The notes below the pieces were generated by a model that saw only the letters and a list, made by a program, of their open reading frames with translations, was not told where the DNA came from and did no database searches. This document shows, piece by piece, positions 1 to 13,451 of a stretch of 64,000 nucleotides of DNA; positions within the stretch are counted from its first letter, which is position 1; every line of letters begins with the position of its first letter. Both the position numbers and the translations under genes were made by a program. The stretch lies in the NCBI GenBank assembly GCA_947044365.1, contig OX345636.1:45261037-45325036 (forward strand), read 5' to 3'. The stretch is from Petrosia ficiformis. Lineage: Eukaryota > Porifera > Demospongiae > Haplosclerida > Petrosiidae.

Positions 1-5
1 TTTTT

Positions 6-126
6 TAATTAATAAGGTTGAAAGTGAAAAGTGAGTAGTCACTAGAAATCAAGTCAGTGGCCCTGGGTTTGATTCCCAGTGGCTACTATCATTTTCACTT
101 TCCTCTTTCAGCCTTATTAATTATTA
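6..126. repeat. Short fold-back element with a tRNA B-box-like core
   Basis: The arms at about 6-38 and 84-126 are inverted copies of each other (TTAATTAATAAGG... on the left against CCTTATTAATTA on the right), with a few mismatches. Between them lies GGGTTTGATTCCCAG (65-79), which resembles a Pol III B box flanked by a T-arm-like stem. No convincing A box is visible. It may be a small inverted-repeat transposon or a tRNA-derived fragment. Confidence 0.55.
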
Positions 127-1259
127 GAATTTAGAATTTACATGTATATAGTACCATTCTTTCATTCATTCTAGCATAACATAGATTTTACTTCTTAAAT
201 TAATGTACATACGTAAATTATAATTAAACCTAAATAATGAAGTGCCCACCCAGTTCACACACTATAAATAATTTTATGTTTTAAATAGCATACCTTACGT
301 ACTTCAGTACCATTGAAAGCACTTGTTTGTATATGAAAACATCCTTGATCCTTAGAAAGCTATGAGGAATAAATAATTAATAATGATGATAGATAAATAC
401 ATGTACATGTAGGTAGAACCATAGAAAATTATTAACTATATGTACAACAGTAACTAAATGCTTTATATCATTGTATTTTTCTATATATAAGATCGTATTC
501 ACAAACATCATTCGTATTTACAATTTCTATCAAACACTTGTATTTAAATACTTGCTATTTGGCTACATTGATATTCAGTATCTCAGATAGCTCTTTCTGG
601 GTTGAAAAGTTTATGCCTTCCAGCACAAAATGCATAGCAAAATCCTCCAAACTCAAACACTGTCATGTACAAATGTATGCATGTGTGCATATACAGTATA
701 CATGTATGTCAATAAAATGTCACCATACAGTAACAGTAGTTATCTTAGTTCTACTGTCAGTATAGTACAGTAATTACTGTCTCACTACTATGGTGTTGAA
801 TTGACATGTACAGCATTACTGTCAAAACGACTGTGTAATGCATGAATCAAACTACTGAGAAATTACTATACTGTATGGTGACTTTATATTGACATATACA
901 GTATATGTAGTTAAGGAAGTATGTCATTCTGGAAACTTGCTCTATAACGAGGTGTGGTTTGTAAAGAACGCATGCATGAGCTATTAAATAATGAATCTTT
1001 GAGATAATTTCCCATGTGTACATTGCAGTTGTAGCCTACATGTACATGTAGTTTTAGTTAATACTTAAAAGATTATTGTCATTCTAACGAGAATAGTACC
1101 AGAAGAAAATGTATCACTGTATTACACTGTTTACACACACACACTCACAACACACACACACACACACACACTCACACATTCACATACACATATACCCTAC
1201 ATACATATGTAATTATGTATGTGCAAACAGTGACAGATGTATAATGAGATGTGTCTCAC
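127..1259. other. No clear gene; AT-rich with a CA microsatellite
   Basis: AT-rich sequence with a (CA)n tract at about 1131-1180. A minus-strand stretch ending in a stop near 548 and reading back to about 669 could be a last exon of the Rab-like gene, but it does not match the Rab C-terminal pattern, so I do not call it. Confidence 0.4.
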
Positions 1260-4200
1260 TTCTTGTGCTAACTGCATAGGGACTTCTCTTGCATCCTCTA
1301 AATCAATCTTATTACCAACTATTACCATATCTATGTTTTCCAGTCCAGACTGGAAGGGAGAGATAAGACAAAGAGAGACAGATAGAGAGATACATGTAGA
1401 TATACAGCAATGAGACATGGAGGATAAAGGAATGACAGAAGAATATAACAAGACAAGGAAATAATAGAGAGGAAGAGACAAAAATGGGAGAGAGAAAAGG
1501 GATGTTCACATTTAGTTGAAAGACAAAGACCTTACATGATTACATAATGTACATCGTGTTTTTGGACATTCTTTTAGGGTGTCTCAAATCGATCAGACAT
1601 TATCAATATGAGAAATAGTTATACCGTACATGTATATACAGATGTAGTTAAACTACATACATGCTCTTTTGTAGTACATACAGTCTCAACTATATATGAA
1701 AATACCTAATCATGCATGTAAATGAATATAATTATACATATTAAATTTGGTTTTTGCAAGCATGATCACACATCAGCTTTGAAGCGTGTGGCAAATTAGT
1801 TCTACAACATTTAGTTTTTGAGTAATTTGGAAAATACCTTTAGCAAGAATTAATACTAATACATTGTGACTGGCTATGATAAAACCAGGCTTATTGCTGA
1901 CGATAATTTTGAGTAGACGCTTAGATTTAAATAATTACTAACTGGTCATTTTGTACAGGAAGCAGACTAAACTACACACACACACACACGCCAAGAAGAA
2001 GTTGGTTACATGTGTCTAACTATTTATTACTCACTAATGTTCGTCCACCAAACAAGTACATACATGTACAGTGTTCTGCCAGGATATTAAAGTGGTGCTG
2101 GATTCTGACTTGTTTACCCAACATATACTTAATTCTGTCTCAGTAGCCTTAGTAGCATATATATGTATTATCTGAGAGGTAGTTACGAGTTTAATTTGAG
2201 TGGTGGCTATTCCTAACCAGTGCCAACCAATGTGGGTAAAACACTGCATGTACATACATGTACATGTACAACAACACATACTCATTGTATATATCATGTA
2301 CACATTTTCAAATACCTGTTAATACTGTTGCTTTATGTATAGCAATTAACAGTTTACTTAGCACTACAGCTGATAACAAGTATTAAGTAAATCTTTCAAG
2401 ATACATATAAGCACTTCTATAGTAATAACCAAAAACTTGCTCTTACTGTTTGTCTTTCTGTACAAAATGACCAAGTACCGAGTATTTTAATTTAAACATT
2501 TGGTCAAAATGATGATGAATGATAAGCCTGGATTTCCAATTGAAAACAAACTTCACAGTGTATAAACAAGTAGATACATTTAACTGTTCAACAATAAATA
2601 ATAATATTTATGTTAGATAAAACAAATTCTTCATAACTTTCAACCTACTTCTGATAACATTCTCAACCATTTTGATAACATATTGAAACTGCGATGTGAT
2701 GTTATGTCATATACCAGCAAAATACCCTGATAATAGAAGATACATGTATTAATACACTAGAATACAATTAGTTTGCTGATACATATGTCATATACTAGCA
2801 AAATACCCTGATAATAGAAGATACATGTATTAATACACTAGAATACAGTTAGTTTGCTGATACATATGTCATATACCAGCACAATACCCTGATAATAGAA
2901 GATACATGTATTAATACACTAGAATACAATTAGTTTGCTGATACATGTATACAACTGTGTCTATGAAACCTGGTTGTTCAGAGGTACGCATTTTCAGTTG
3001 AATACTTGCATTTAAAAGCTCACTATTGGCTGTTTTATACAATGTGGTAACTATGACAACCAATCATTAGGCTACTTATAATACTGAATTAGCTTCTTGT
3101 ACAAAAAAAAATCCCAAACAGAGAGCATTTAAATATCAAAAGTTGCTTCCGTCAAATGGTGAATTTTCACAGATAAACTATGGTCACATACTGTGTAAAA
3201 ACAATTAATGGCTGGGGAGTGCCATGATACCACTTTTTAGAGAAAACAATGTATATTTACACTGTAAATATACATGTACATTGTTTTCTCTAAAGAGTGG
3301 TATCATGGCACTCCCCAGCCATTAATTGTAAACATTATGTTGAAAAAATGACCACTGATTTAACATTGTTGACCAAATGTCATGTAAGATGATGTAACAC
3401 TCATCCACCCTTAATACTTTGAATTAATTAATTGTCTGCTGCAATCCTGTCTTTCCAAGAGCAGTAGAATAATAATAATTATTAGTATAGTACATTTTGT
3501 GTATATTAAAAGTGAGAATATGTTGTATATGTATGTAAAGGAGACTACATTTGTCAAAATGTTCTTTGTTGAAGCCATAAACAGATGCTGATGCAGGTTG
3601 AATTCTAGAGCTTAATTGATGGTACAAACTGAGTAAATGGTGATGCAGCACCAACACTAAAATTCTAAAGTCAGTGTAATATATTGGTATTAGTATTACT
3701 ATTACTATTAGTATTACCTTAAAGATCAGTATATTACTATTACTATTACTAATACCTCCAAAGTCAGTGTAATATATTACTATTACTATTAGTATTACCT
3801 TAAAGATCAGTATATTACTATTACTATTACTAATACCTCCAAAGTCAGTGTAATATATTACTATTACTATTAGTATTACCTTAAAGATCAGTATATTACT
3901 ATTACTATTACTAATACCTCCAAAGTCAGTGTAATATATTACTATTACTATTAGTATTACCTTAAAGATCAGTATATTACTATTACTAATACCTCCAAAG
4001 TTAGTGTATTATATAAATATATATGTAAACATAATGTTATAAGAGAAATTTAGATTCTGTAATTAATAAATGCCATAGCAACAAGGACGTGGTTCACCAT
4101 AGGGCCAGCTACCTTGATAGTAGTACAAATGCATGCATTTAAAACTAAGAATTTATGCTACGCTCAGTTTCAATTCAAAATGATTCTTCTTTAATTGTCT

Positions 4201-7200
4201 ATTTTTGCACTTTAGTGGGAAAAATTAGTTTATTTGACAAAACATAATTCTTTTCAATGTCTGTATTCACATTCTATTCATTACTGACAGCTTTCATCCA
4301 AATTCATTTATATACATAGTAGCTTCAAACACCATCTCGGCAAGTTAAAGTCAAATTGTTCATATTTCTATCTCCTCCAACGTATAAGAAATTCATTTAT
4401 ATCAAGCATTAAAACCTTGCTGGAAATATAGGTACATGTAGGATTACTTTAAATCTGTCAACATCACAAGTACATGTAACTTAAAATAAAGTGTTAATGT
4501 GGCCAAATAATTAGCAAACAGACATCTTTACCAACAACTAATTTTGATTCAATACATACAATAAAGTACTCGCTTTATTCTGCCATTTTAATCCAACAGC
4601 TTTTGGTACTAAAGAAGACCTATTACTATTTAGCACTGAGGTATCAAATATTGTTAATATGGGCTAATAGTGAACATTTTAATGTATATATAAATGTTTG
4701 AGCAAAGCTACATGTATTTTGTGGTAACAAAGGTTTTTTTGCAAATTACGAAATAGTATGTACATACTTGAGCTCCTCTGAAAAATTGTTTTGTGAATGT
4801 ATGAAATCTCTCTTGACCAGCAGTGTCCCTAAAGAGAAATAATATAAAATACATACATGCTCTGTAGCCTACATTACTACCTGTACTGTTACATCTGATA
4901 ATAAATACAGTGAAACCTCTATAATGCGCACACCATTGGGACCGGCTCAAAGTGTCCTTATTATGGAGGTGTCCTTATTTCAGAGGTTCCTATCTATGGG
5001 CTTCTATGGAAGTGTGTTTGGGTCTAGGAAGAAAGTGTCTGCCTTAGAAAGATGTTCGCTATTGGGAGGTGTCCGCCAAGGGACATTCTACTGTATTAGG
5101 GTGGAGGAGTGCATCATTGGCACATGACGTTTGTCTACAATGTTCAGTCAGTGTTGTAAAACAGTGTTTTCAGCATACACGTTTAAAATTAAAGGGTGTT
5201 AGGGCAAGATTAAAAGGTGGGAGAGTGCCATGGTACCACCTTTTGGGGGAAACACTGCATGTACAGTAGAACCTCTGTTAAAGGACACTCTCAAATAAGG
5301 ACACCTCTGTACCAAGAACACTCATCTTAAGCATTAAGCAAAGACAAAATTACCAAACAGTGATCTTATATCACATGATTGACAAACACAGCTTCTTATT
5401 TGATGTTGCATATTTTAATTGTATGATCAACATGGAACATTTGTTTGTGATTATAACTATCAATTGTAATGACAGCAGTACTTAAATTAGGCTCACACAC
5501 TAACAATTATTGAATTGACTGTGCTCTTTTATTTTTGAAAACCATAATTACCCAATTGATCTGCATGAACTAAGCAATTGTATAGGAAAGCCCATTTTAT
5601 AATTGTCAATTATACCCAATTTCACAGATAATACACTACTACTTATACTCATTACATACAGTGTATTATATCCATTATGGGTAATATCCGGGTTTGCATA
5701 CTTCTTTATGGCCTCCATCCCTATGATTGCTTTCCATGGGGTTGAATTCATATTGTACATATGCTTGTGTCACGTACATGTAGTATATGTTGTTAAGTCA
5801 TTCTGAGGGGCTCGATCAATTAATGGGTGAACGCATAAATGAACACACACTAAAGGTGACAAGCTACAGCTACAGCGGGCCAGTTGGATAAAATCACTGA
5901 AACGAGCTCATGGTAACTGAAACTAATAGCTGTTGTAGTTGCTACATTGACAAACTTATATGAACAACAAAAACAATGGAAAGACAAGTATCTATATTAT
6001 ATTGTTAGGTTTCAGACATCAGAGTCATCAGCAATAATTATTTGTAATCACGAAGCAGACATGAAATATTTTTTCTTATATTATATATTCTTATGCTGAA
6101 TTGCCTACTATGAATTTCTTTGCCTTTGTTATTATGTGCATGCATGTGCTTAATGATACATTATATGATCATGTCTTAATATGGTATGTTATCACATGCA
6201 AAGATAATTGACACAAAATAATTATGCACCAAAGAGTAATGAATTACATTATAAATTATGTATAACTATGACAAGTATTAAGTTATTACTAGAACTCTAT
6301 GAGGATATTCACATACTAGTGTAGTGTTGTTCAATAGATTAACGCATAATGGTTTATGTTCATACTTTGTTTAGATACTGTATATAGTGCTATTCAATAG
6401 ATTAACTCCTTATAAGGAGATAGTGTATGAATATCATATAATGCACTAACAGCACGACCAACTGCAAGTTCCAAATGGTAATAATATTTTGCTTACAATC
6501 AAAGACAGTAAAAATTGTACATTTACAGCATCAAATCTAAAGATATTCATGATCTTTTGATGTACATGTACAGTATTTATGGCTCAGGTGGAAGGTCGTC
6601 TCTTCAGAGTACAAAATGAGTCAGTCATTGCCTATTTTAAATTAGTTTGGCAGTCAAATATCCATTTGAATGGACAAGTGAAAATTTCACATAACAAGTA
6701 GTTGTTAAAATTATTGTATCGGTGCTGAAGAGACCTCTTTTCTAATCATAGTACTGCATGAGGTACATGTGCAACTATTACTCAGCAACATTTTGAGTAT
6801 AACTAACCAAAACTATATTTTGCTGAACACATTCACCATTCAATATGTAACTATTCTTTTATCTATCACAAGATGCATTTGTACTGTAAACGGACTAGAG
6901 TGTAGACATTACAGACTAGTTAGATAACATCTAGCTTTTATCCTTTCAATTTCCCAAAAGATTTATCAATTGTAAACATCTATTGAAATAATAGATATGT
7001 ATTATACATGTACAGCTGTATTCATCATACTGATGTACAGTACTTGTTCAGTACACAAGTATTATCACTATAGTACTGTACAATATAGACTGTATCACTG
7101 TATTTGTATAGTAGTACTTAGGTTTATACTTACATACAGTAGCAGTACATGTGATAGTAATGTTTACTATACTATACTTTACTGTGCTGTACGTGACTCT

Positions 7201-8635
7201 TATAAAAACTAAAACATTATTATTAACAGTGCTACACTGTGCTATTGTTACTGTTCCATTAATGTTAATTGGTCATCAGGGGTGTGGAAACATTGAGCCA
7301 ATTGCCCTATTGACATATTCACTCTTGTCCTGCTCATAATACAATATTCAGTTTCAATTTACGGGACATTGACTAGATATAATTGGACAATTTCCTGTAT
7401 CACTAACTGTTTCCATACCACTGAGTCACTGACTGTATTATTATTCTCACCATACTCTTAACTTCACTTTAATTCCTCTAACTGAAATTATAATATCACT
7501 GTAATCAATACCTAAAGAGAATGGATTACAACTATAATATAAGTGACTACACTAAACAGGTGTGGTAATATCATAATTAAATTACCCTACACATAATACA
7601 TCTGTTATCACATTAGAACACTACATAATATCACTGTAATCACTAAAATATATTATTAGTCACTATTATTAGTCACTATAATTCTTTATAGTGATACACC
7701 AATAATTGGATTTGTAACATTAATTATCATCTACTAATGGTATATAATTTAATTTCCTATGACCACAACATTATTAAAAGGGCTTCGTTGATACCAATAA
7801 TTGCTAAGAATACTGCAAATACCAGATGGCAGATTTAACATCAGATATAGCACAGGGTTACGTAAGTAGTAAAGCCTTGTACAGTGCATTGCTAGTATTT
7901 ATTAACAAGTGTAATATTAGTTTAGGAATAGCTGTTACTACAATGGTGGCTAGTATGAATTTACATTACAATAATATTATACTTTAGCTGAGTCATTCAG
8001 TATGTGATGTATGGCTTGTAATCATAAGAGTACACCAAACAAGCCACTTGCAATCAAATTGCGCTAACATAATCAACAATGGTGAAATACTTGGATTATA
8101 TATAAAACACCTCAGTATAGTTTCTCACACCATTGTGTTCATGTATACAACAAGGGATAAAATTTATCTAAGATCATAGCGTCATATATAGGGGATACTG
8201 CTTGTTAATGAATCAGTCGACTCAGCTTATCGGGGGGTAGCAGTTGTGGTTTTTCAACACATATTGTGATCTAAACACAGCTTACAAATTTGTGTGTGAA
8301 CAACAGAATCACTTGCACTACATACATATGAATATTTATTCATTTGTAAAACCAACTACTTGGCCAGATAAATATGGCTGAAGAATACGAGGAAACTAAA
8401 ACATTATCTTAAAGATAGCCACAACTGTCAACTTCAATCAATACACATTAGAATCATGTTTTTAACTAATAGTTTTTATACACTCACCAATTGTTGAAAT
8501 CATGTTTGGAGGAACTACTCCTTGTTTATAGAAATGTATCAAGCTGGTTTTACCGACACCCGAGTCGCCTAGAACTATGACCTTGAATGTCTGAGCCACA
8601 GGAACTTCAGGTGAACTTCCTCCACTTGAAGACAT
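1260..8635 (-). CDS. Rab-type small GTPase, incompletely resolved (three exons recognised)
   Basis: Three minus-strand exons carry the GTPase signature in the right order. Exon 8635-8488 starts at ATG (8635) and encodes about 49 residues with the P-loop GDSGVGKTS and the start of switch I (ISTIG). It ends at a GTGAGT donor in phase 1. Exon 4828-4768 (acceptor CTTTAG, donor GTATGT) encodes DTAGQERFHTFTKQFFRGAQ, the G3/switch II region. Exon 1349-1260 (30 residues, donor GTGAGA) encodes ENIDMVIVGNKIDLE, with the G4 motif NKID. The exon between switch I and DTAGQ, the exon between GAQ and the G4 exon, and the SAK/prenylation end were not found. Rab proteins bind GTP and direct vesicle traffic; which Rab this is cannot be said. 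The upstream in-frame start at 8698 is less likely, because MSSSGG gives a normal short Rab N-terminus. The introns are 3-4 kb, unusually long here. Confidence 0.8.
2704..2948. repeat. 81-bp tandem repeat, three copies
   Basis: ATGTCATATAC(C/T)AGC recurs at 2704, 2785 and 2866, giving an exact 81-bp period with only a few substitutions between copies. It lies in an intron of the Rab-like gene. Confidence 0.92.
3202..3328. mobile_element. Fold-back MITE, near-perfect 127-bp hairpin
   Basis: Left arm CAATTAATGGCTGGGGAGTG... is the inverse of right arm ...CACTCCCCAGCCATTAATTG. The arms pair over almost their whole length around a short AT-rich centre. A diverged end of the same family (GGGAGAGTGCCATGGTACCA) sits at about 5219-5260. 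Confidence 0.85.
3664..4005. repeat. 81-bp tandem repeat built on TATTAC, about four copies
   Basis: AATACCTCCAAAGT recurs at 3751, 3832, 3913 and 3988. The period is 81 bp, the last copy being shorter by one TACTAT. Each unit contains TATTACTAT runs in both orientations and could fold. Confidence 0.9.
4908..5330. repeat. Interspersed repeat ('CAGTGAAACCTCTATAA' family), two copies
   Basis: CAGTGAAACCTCTATAATG at 4908 opens a block ending near 5100 (GGACATTCTACTGTA). A second partial copy, TACAGTAGAACCTCTGTTA, starts near 5262. The end of the same family appears inverted near 41410-41445 (GTGTCCGGAATACAGAGGTT). The ends look like short terminal inverted repeats of a non-autonomous DNA element. 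Confidence 0.65.
5331..8487. other. Intronic AT-rich sequence of the Rab-like gene
   Basis: No further exon was recognised, although the one encoding the switch I to beta-3 segment should lie between 4829 and 8487. The block at 5800-5960 (TCAATTAATGGGTGAACG onward) is related to 46565-46680, so it is a dispersed repeat. Confidence 0.45.
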
Positions 8636-9201
8636 TGCTCTACAGTCCACACAGTATAATGATAATAAGTATAATACTACTACAGATATATATATCACTT
8701 ATGAAAGAATGTCATTATTGTGTATGTGGGCGGGGCTCGTGAGATACGCCCTTTTTTATGCAGGAGCTCTGCTGAAATTTGAAAGGTATGTTGTCTATTC
8801 GCATCAATCGATGTTCAATTTAATAAATAATATCTTCTCATTGTCTTTGTCTGTGTACTGGGTATCTAATTTCTTCAATGGATGTTATGAATGATGCCAT
8901 GAAATAATTTCTAGAGACAAACTTTTAATAAGCTCAGCATGCCTTTTTCTATTTCTATACCTTAGTCTCCACTATTGCATGGTGAAAAACTATTCTATAC
9001 ATATTGCTATCATTACTTTGTTATTCTAAGTGTAAGATACAGATATGTTTTATTGATATTCTAGTCCAAAATAGATAATGTGCATCATTATGAATCTTTA
9101 GTTTTACAAATGCAATTACAATAGTTTAAGAGTCATGATAATAATTGATTTTAATTTTTATAGTAGCTATTGCAGCTGTAGGCAAACAATTATAAATTTA
9201 A
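8636..9201. other. Region upstream of the Rab-like start; nothing recognised
   Basis: AT-rich, no long ORF. It presumably holds the promoter of the minus-strand Rab-like gene, but no specific motif is evident. Confidence 0.4.
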
Positions 9202-9759
9202 CCCTTAGAAGACTGATATCACATATATGTGACATTTCACCTCTACGTGGTTTGGAGTGTGTTCCTAGCATTTTGAAGCTCTCCAAATGCTTGTAATTGG
9301 TGTCAGGCACAAGCCAATAAAAATGTCTAAAAGTTGATGGTTTTTTGGCCTAAATAATGACTACGGGGGGAATTTTAAAGGGGGGTGTTCCCCTTTAAAG
9401 GGTGTTCGAAGGGGGCTTAGCCCCCTTGTCACTAACGCAAATTGTGGTTTCAGTAACCCCGCCCATGCCCTCTGGTGGACACCTGAGGCTTGCTGTAGAA
9501 CCTGAAATTGTGGGTGTAGCTGGTGCCAACATGCAGTGGGGTCATTTTGTTTGCCAGTCAAAATAGGGAGAGCACTGCATTTGATTTAATCCTCCGAAGC
9601 GCTAGGGGACTTTCGAGTCCCAGTAAGCAAGTTGGTAGAAGTGGTACTCCATGTCTTAAAAGGAGCCAAGTTTGGGGTAGAGAAAGTGAACAGTGGCAAT
9701 AGCGTCACCAGTGTTGGAAATGAGAAGAATTTTGAAAAACAAGCTCAGTCCTCTAAGGG
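9202..9759. mobile_element. piggyBac-like non-autonomous element (558 bp)
   Basis: The element begins CCCTTAGAAGACTGA and ends TCAGTCCTCTAAGGG, terminal inverted repeats matching at 14 of 15 positions. It is flanked on both sides by TTAA (9198-9201 and 9760-9763). A TTAA duplication plus ends starting CCC is the hallmark of piggyBac transposons. The interior is GC-richer than its surroundings and has no transposase ORF, so it must have been moved in trans. Confidence 0.87.
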
Positions 9760-9763
9760 TTAA

Positions 9764-10378
9764 GGTTTTGATAGTACTCAGTGTAGCATTGTGATATCAA
9801 ACTTTGCTTGAACACAAAGATAAGCAGGATTAAATTCAGCAATAGAATGTTTTTTTTCATTAGATTAGAGAATATGAATGAAACTTTGTGTTTATGTTTG
9901 AAATTTGAATGTAGTTCTTACAGGAGTCTATTCATGAACAAGTCCATTGAACTTTAATCCAGTACATTTAATAGAATTCACAACTTGTAAACACATAACT
10001 TATGCTTATGAATTTATTTACTCTTGCCTGATGGTGGTCTTTATCACAGTATTGAAGTTATAGTAAAATTAAGCATACTCATGAATAAAAGTTTGTCAGG
10101 GACTCTTATTAACACATTTTTAAGCTGCTAATATTTGAGTAACTATTATGTTCCTCTGACAATGCATGCTAAAGGTTATGTGACTCAACTATAATACATG
10201 TACCTTGTATTATGACAAGTTGTTATATATTTTGAATTCATTCATTTATGCTTAGGGTCATGTGACTCAGCTGTGTAACAAACAAGTTGTTAATTTCATT
10301 TCACAAATATTAATCCTTATACTTCCATATGACTTTACTCAACTATGTGTATACATTCATTATTTCACAGATATCATT
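9764..10378. other. Upstream region of the acidic membrane-protein gene
   Basis: No ORF of note. A plausible splice acceptor (TATTTCACAG, ending at 10370) lies 8 bases before the start codon at 10379, which suggests a non-coding 5' exon further upstream in this interval. Confidence 0.4.
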
Positions 10379-13300
10379 ATGGTAGATGAAACTGCAGCAG
10401 TAGTTGGAGTTCTGGTCGCTATTGTAGTAATAGTGTTAGCTTTGGTTGTAACAGGATTTTGGTTAGTCATCAATTCTTGAAAACGAGATATATATGTCTA
10501 TGTACATTTTATAGTGTACGTGTTTGAGCAGTTGTGTATTGAGTATGTGTATATATTTATATGCATATGTACACTATAAAAATTGTGGTACAGTTGTCAC
10601 AAAGCAGACTTGAAGCAAGGCACGTTGACACAGTAGCGTGTAAAGAAAATTATTGAAACTAATTATTTTCATCATCATAATTATTATTAGGTGTGCATGT
10701 GTCAGCCACCATTTACAGTAAATAATACATAACCCCTATATATATATATATATATATAATTACAAAAATATTTATTATGAACATGATTATGTATGTACAC
10801 GTATGTAAGTATGTAAAATATGTATGTTTATATGTATTTACATGTATGTCTAAAATGTATAACTATGTACATTAGTAATCATGTAGATTACAATGTGTAC
10901 AAGATAATTATGTATATAAGTCATTTTTTTTATTATAATAGGATATACCTCTGTTGTGGACACAAACGGGACAAAAGTAAAACTCCTCCTATAAGACCAC
11001 CTAGAGTCTCTTATAATGAGAGTCAAGTATCTGATGCAAACACTGGAATAACAAGGTCTAAGACAAGATTTAGTCAAGGAGATGGAATGTCTGTTGATGA
11101 TCGTGGTTTCTTCCTTTCTCCAATCTATACTAAACCAACAGTAAGGTAAGATTACAAGATTTCATTCAGATAACAAGTGTTTCAACTGCATGGAAACTTG
11201 TCCTTTGAAAACACATCCTCTTATACCTAATTTAGAGTATGTTGTGGAAGGTTTTAGCTACATGTATAACCGTTATTTCAGAATATTATATTACACACCT
11301 GCAGTACTCTATTTATCATTCTCTAAAGTTATTATAAATAATTTTACCAATCCAACCTACAGCATCATATCTTAGTCCCATTTTGACTCAATTAAATTTA
11401 TTTCTGTTATTTCTGTACTCAGGAAGAAACAGAAACTTTTTCACTCTCAGCCGGATTTAAGCTTTCAAAGGAATGTTGGTCACAGTATTGGCGATCTAAT
11501 GGCTTCAGAGGGGCAAGCTAGTCATTATCAGCTTAGTCTAGATGATGAGTTCCCAGGGAATGAGCTAGAAGTAGATGAAAATCTTTTCGAAATAGAGAAG
11601 CAATCTGAAGAACCACAATCAAACGAACGAACCACTAAATTAGATTTCGACATTAAAGAGGAAAGCCTTCAGGAGACTACTGAAACAACAATGACATTGA
11701 TACAACCGGCTACAATTTCTCAAAATGATAAAATACCAGGGAGCTCGAGTGAAACCACTTCAAGAGGTAGTCGTAGTCAAGTTAGCATACAAGTTGAGGA
11801 AGATAATGACGCAACAACAGGTTTGGAAATGCCATTGCTTAATATAGCCACACAGACTAGTAAGCAAAGCAGTAATGAAAGTGTGAGTGACGATAATCAT
11901 TCTGTTCTTCCTGAAGAACCAATTATCAATAAAGAACAGCAACAAAAAGAGAAAGATATAGGGGAGGAGCATGTGAAGAATGAAGAGGAACAATTGGAAG
12001 AGAAAAATGTTGAAATGATGGGAAAAAAAGAAGAAGGGACCAAGGAAAAGAATGATCTAAACCACTATATTGGTGTATTAAATACTCTCATTGTCCCTGG
12101 CTTGCAAGATGACGAAACAAGAAATGAGATTGAAGTTTGGGCCTTAACAGGTTTACCTCCTGGCAGCTCACCCAACATGCATGAAAACAATATCATACCT
12201 GATATGAAAACTCCAATACAAACCATGCAATTGCAAGACGATACAAATGAAAAAGAGGAAGAAATAAAAATAAATAAAGAAGATGGAAGCAAATCACGGG
12301 AAATTAAAATGTCCAATCTAGACAAACTTAAAGAAGAAAGTTATGACCTCATTTACCCATCTGTTTCAGATTCTACTCTTCCAGAAAGTATAACCAGTCT
12401 TCCTGAAGAGGATTCTCTCAAGTCATCTAGCAGTTCAGAGAGTGAAACAAAGCTTGTTATGACAGAAATACAAGAACTAAATTCATCAGCACCCATACAG
12501 CAAGAGGATATATCTACAAGCAATAAAGAGGATATAACAGAAGAACTGATAGAAACAACCAGTTTATCATGTGTAGCAGAACTGAGGGAGAAGTTTCAAC
12601 AGAATTCTTTCACCCCAAATTCTACTCATGATACATCAAAAAATATGCCATTAAAGTATTCACTTCAGAAAGCTTTGAAAAGCGGTATTGACACAAGCGG
12701 TTCTGAGAGTAGTCTGGGGAATGGAGAAGAATATCAGGGGTCTCCTCTCGTTCGCAGGTATAATGAGGGTGATGGAAACATACCTAGTGGCTATTTTGGC
12801 ATCAATACTGATACAGTCATTGAAAATAGTAAACAAAGCGATGATAAAAGAGAACAGCAGAAGATAAGAGATATTCACAGCAGTGATAGTGACACAAAGA
12901 CATCTAGCGAAGAGGAAATGCTGATTGCAAGCAAACCAAATTTAGATCTAAGTGAAATTGAGCGAAAAACCTCCATTGGTGTGTCACCGTTAGTTAACGT
13001 CAGTTATAAAGCTGAAAACAGTGTTTTGTCAAATGTCAGTTCTTTGACTGATACAGATACTGGAGATGAGAGTGATGAGCTAATGCATAGCACTATATCT
13101 AAACCTGTAAGGAAGCAAGCCATACTTCCCATTCTATCCACAATAAATAATTCCTCTGAAAACATTAGCAATGGTAATAGAGAGAATGAAGAATTTGTGA
13201 CTGAAACCTTCAGTGACAGTGAAAATGACCAATCGGAAAGTGACATTACTAATGACACACCAAAGTTTTCTCCACCCCTAAAGCGTCTACGTAAAGTCAC

Positions 13301-13451
13301 TCCTCATCCTGACATTATGGAGCCTCTCTCTGACCTTGCAAAATACAAAAAAATGCAACAACCCGATACAGCAACAGACAAATTGTCTAATACGCATGCT
13401 ATAGCACGAACTTCACTAACATCTATTCCAGAAGAAGATGATAGTAATTAA
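10379..13451 (+). CDS. Single-pass membrane protein with long acidic Ser/Glu-rich cytoplasmic tail (three exons, 771 aa)
   Basis: The exons are 10379-10461, 10942-11145 and 11423-13451, joined at canonical GT-AG sites. Both introns are in phase 2, and the joined frame is open to TAA at 13449. Exon 1 encodes MVDETA followed by a strongly hydrophobic segment (about residues 7-31). Exon 2 continues with WIYLCCGHKRDKSK: two cysteines that could be palmitoylated, a basic stop-transfer cluster, then proline motifs (TPPIRPP). Exon 3 is about 676 residues rich in Glu, Asp, Ser and Thr, with many casein-kinase-2-like SxxE/D sites and no predicted fold. I do not recognise a family; the layout suggests a type III membrane protein with a disordered signalling or scaffold tail. 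It converges on the MATH-domain gene, the coding ends being 540 bp apart. Its 3' end is duplicated at 16.74-16.9 kb. Confidence 0.82.

Noticed and set aside
548..669. Last exon of the Rab-like gene
   Set aside because: Open and composition-like, but without the expected SAK motif or C-terminal cysteines, and the acceptor is weak.
3424..3657. Missing Rab exon between GAQ and NKID
   Set aside because: Only a faint resemblance (VYGFNKEHFDKC); no matching splice sites in phase.
9361..9561. Minus ORF within the piggyBac-like element
   Set aside because: Short, low-complexity start, no resemblance to a transposase.
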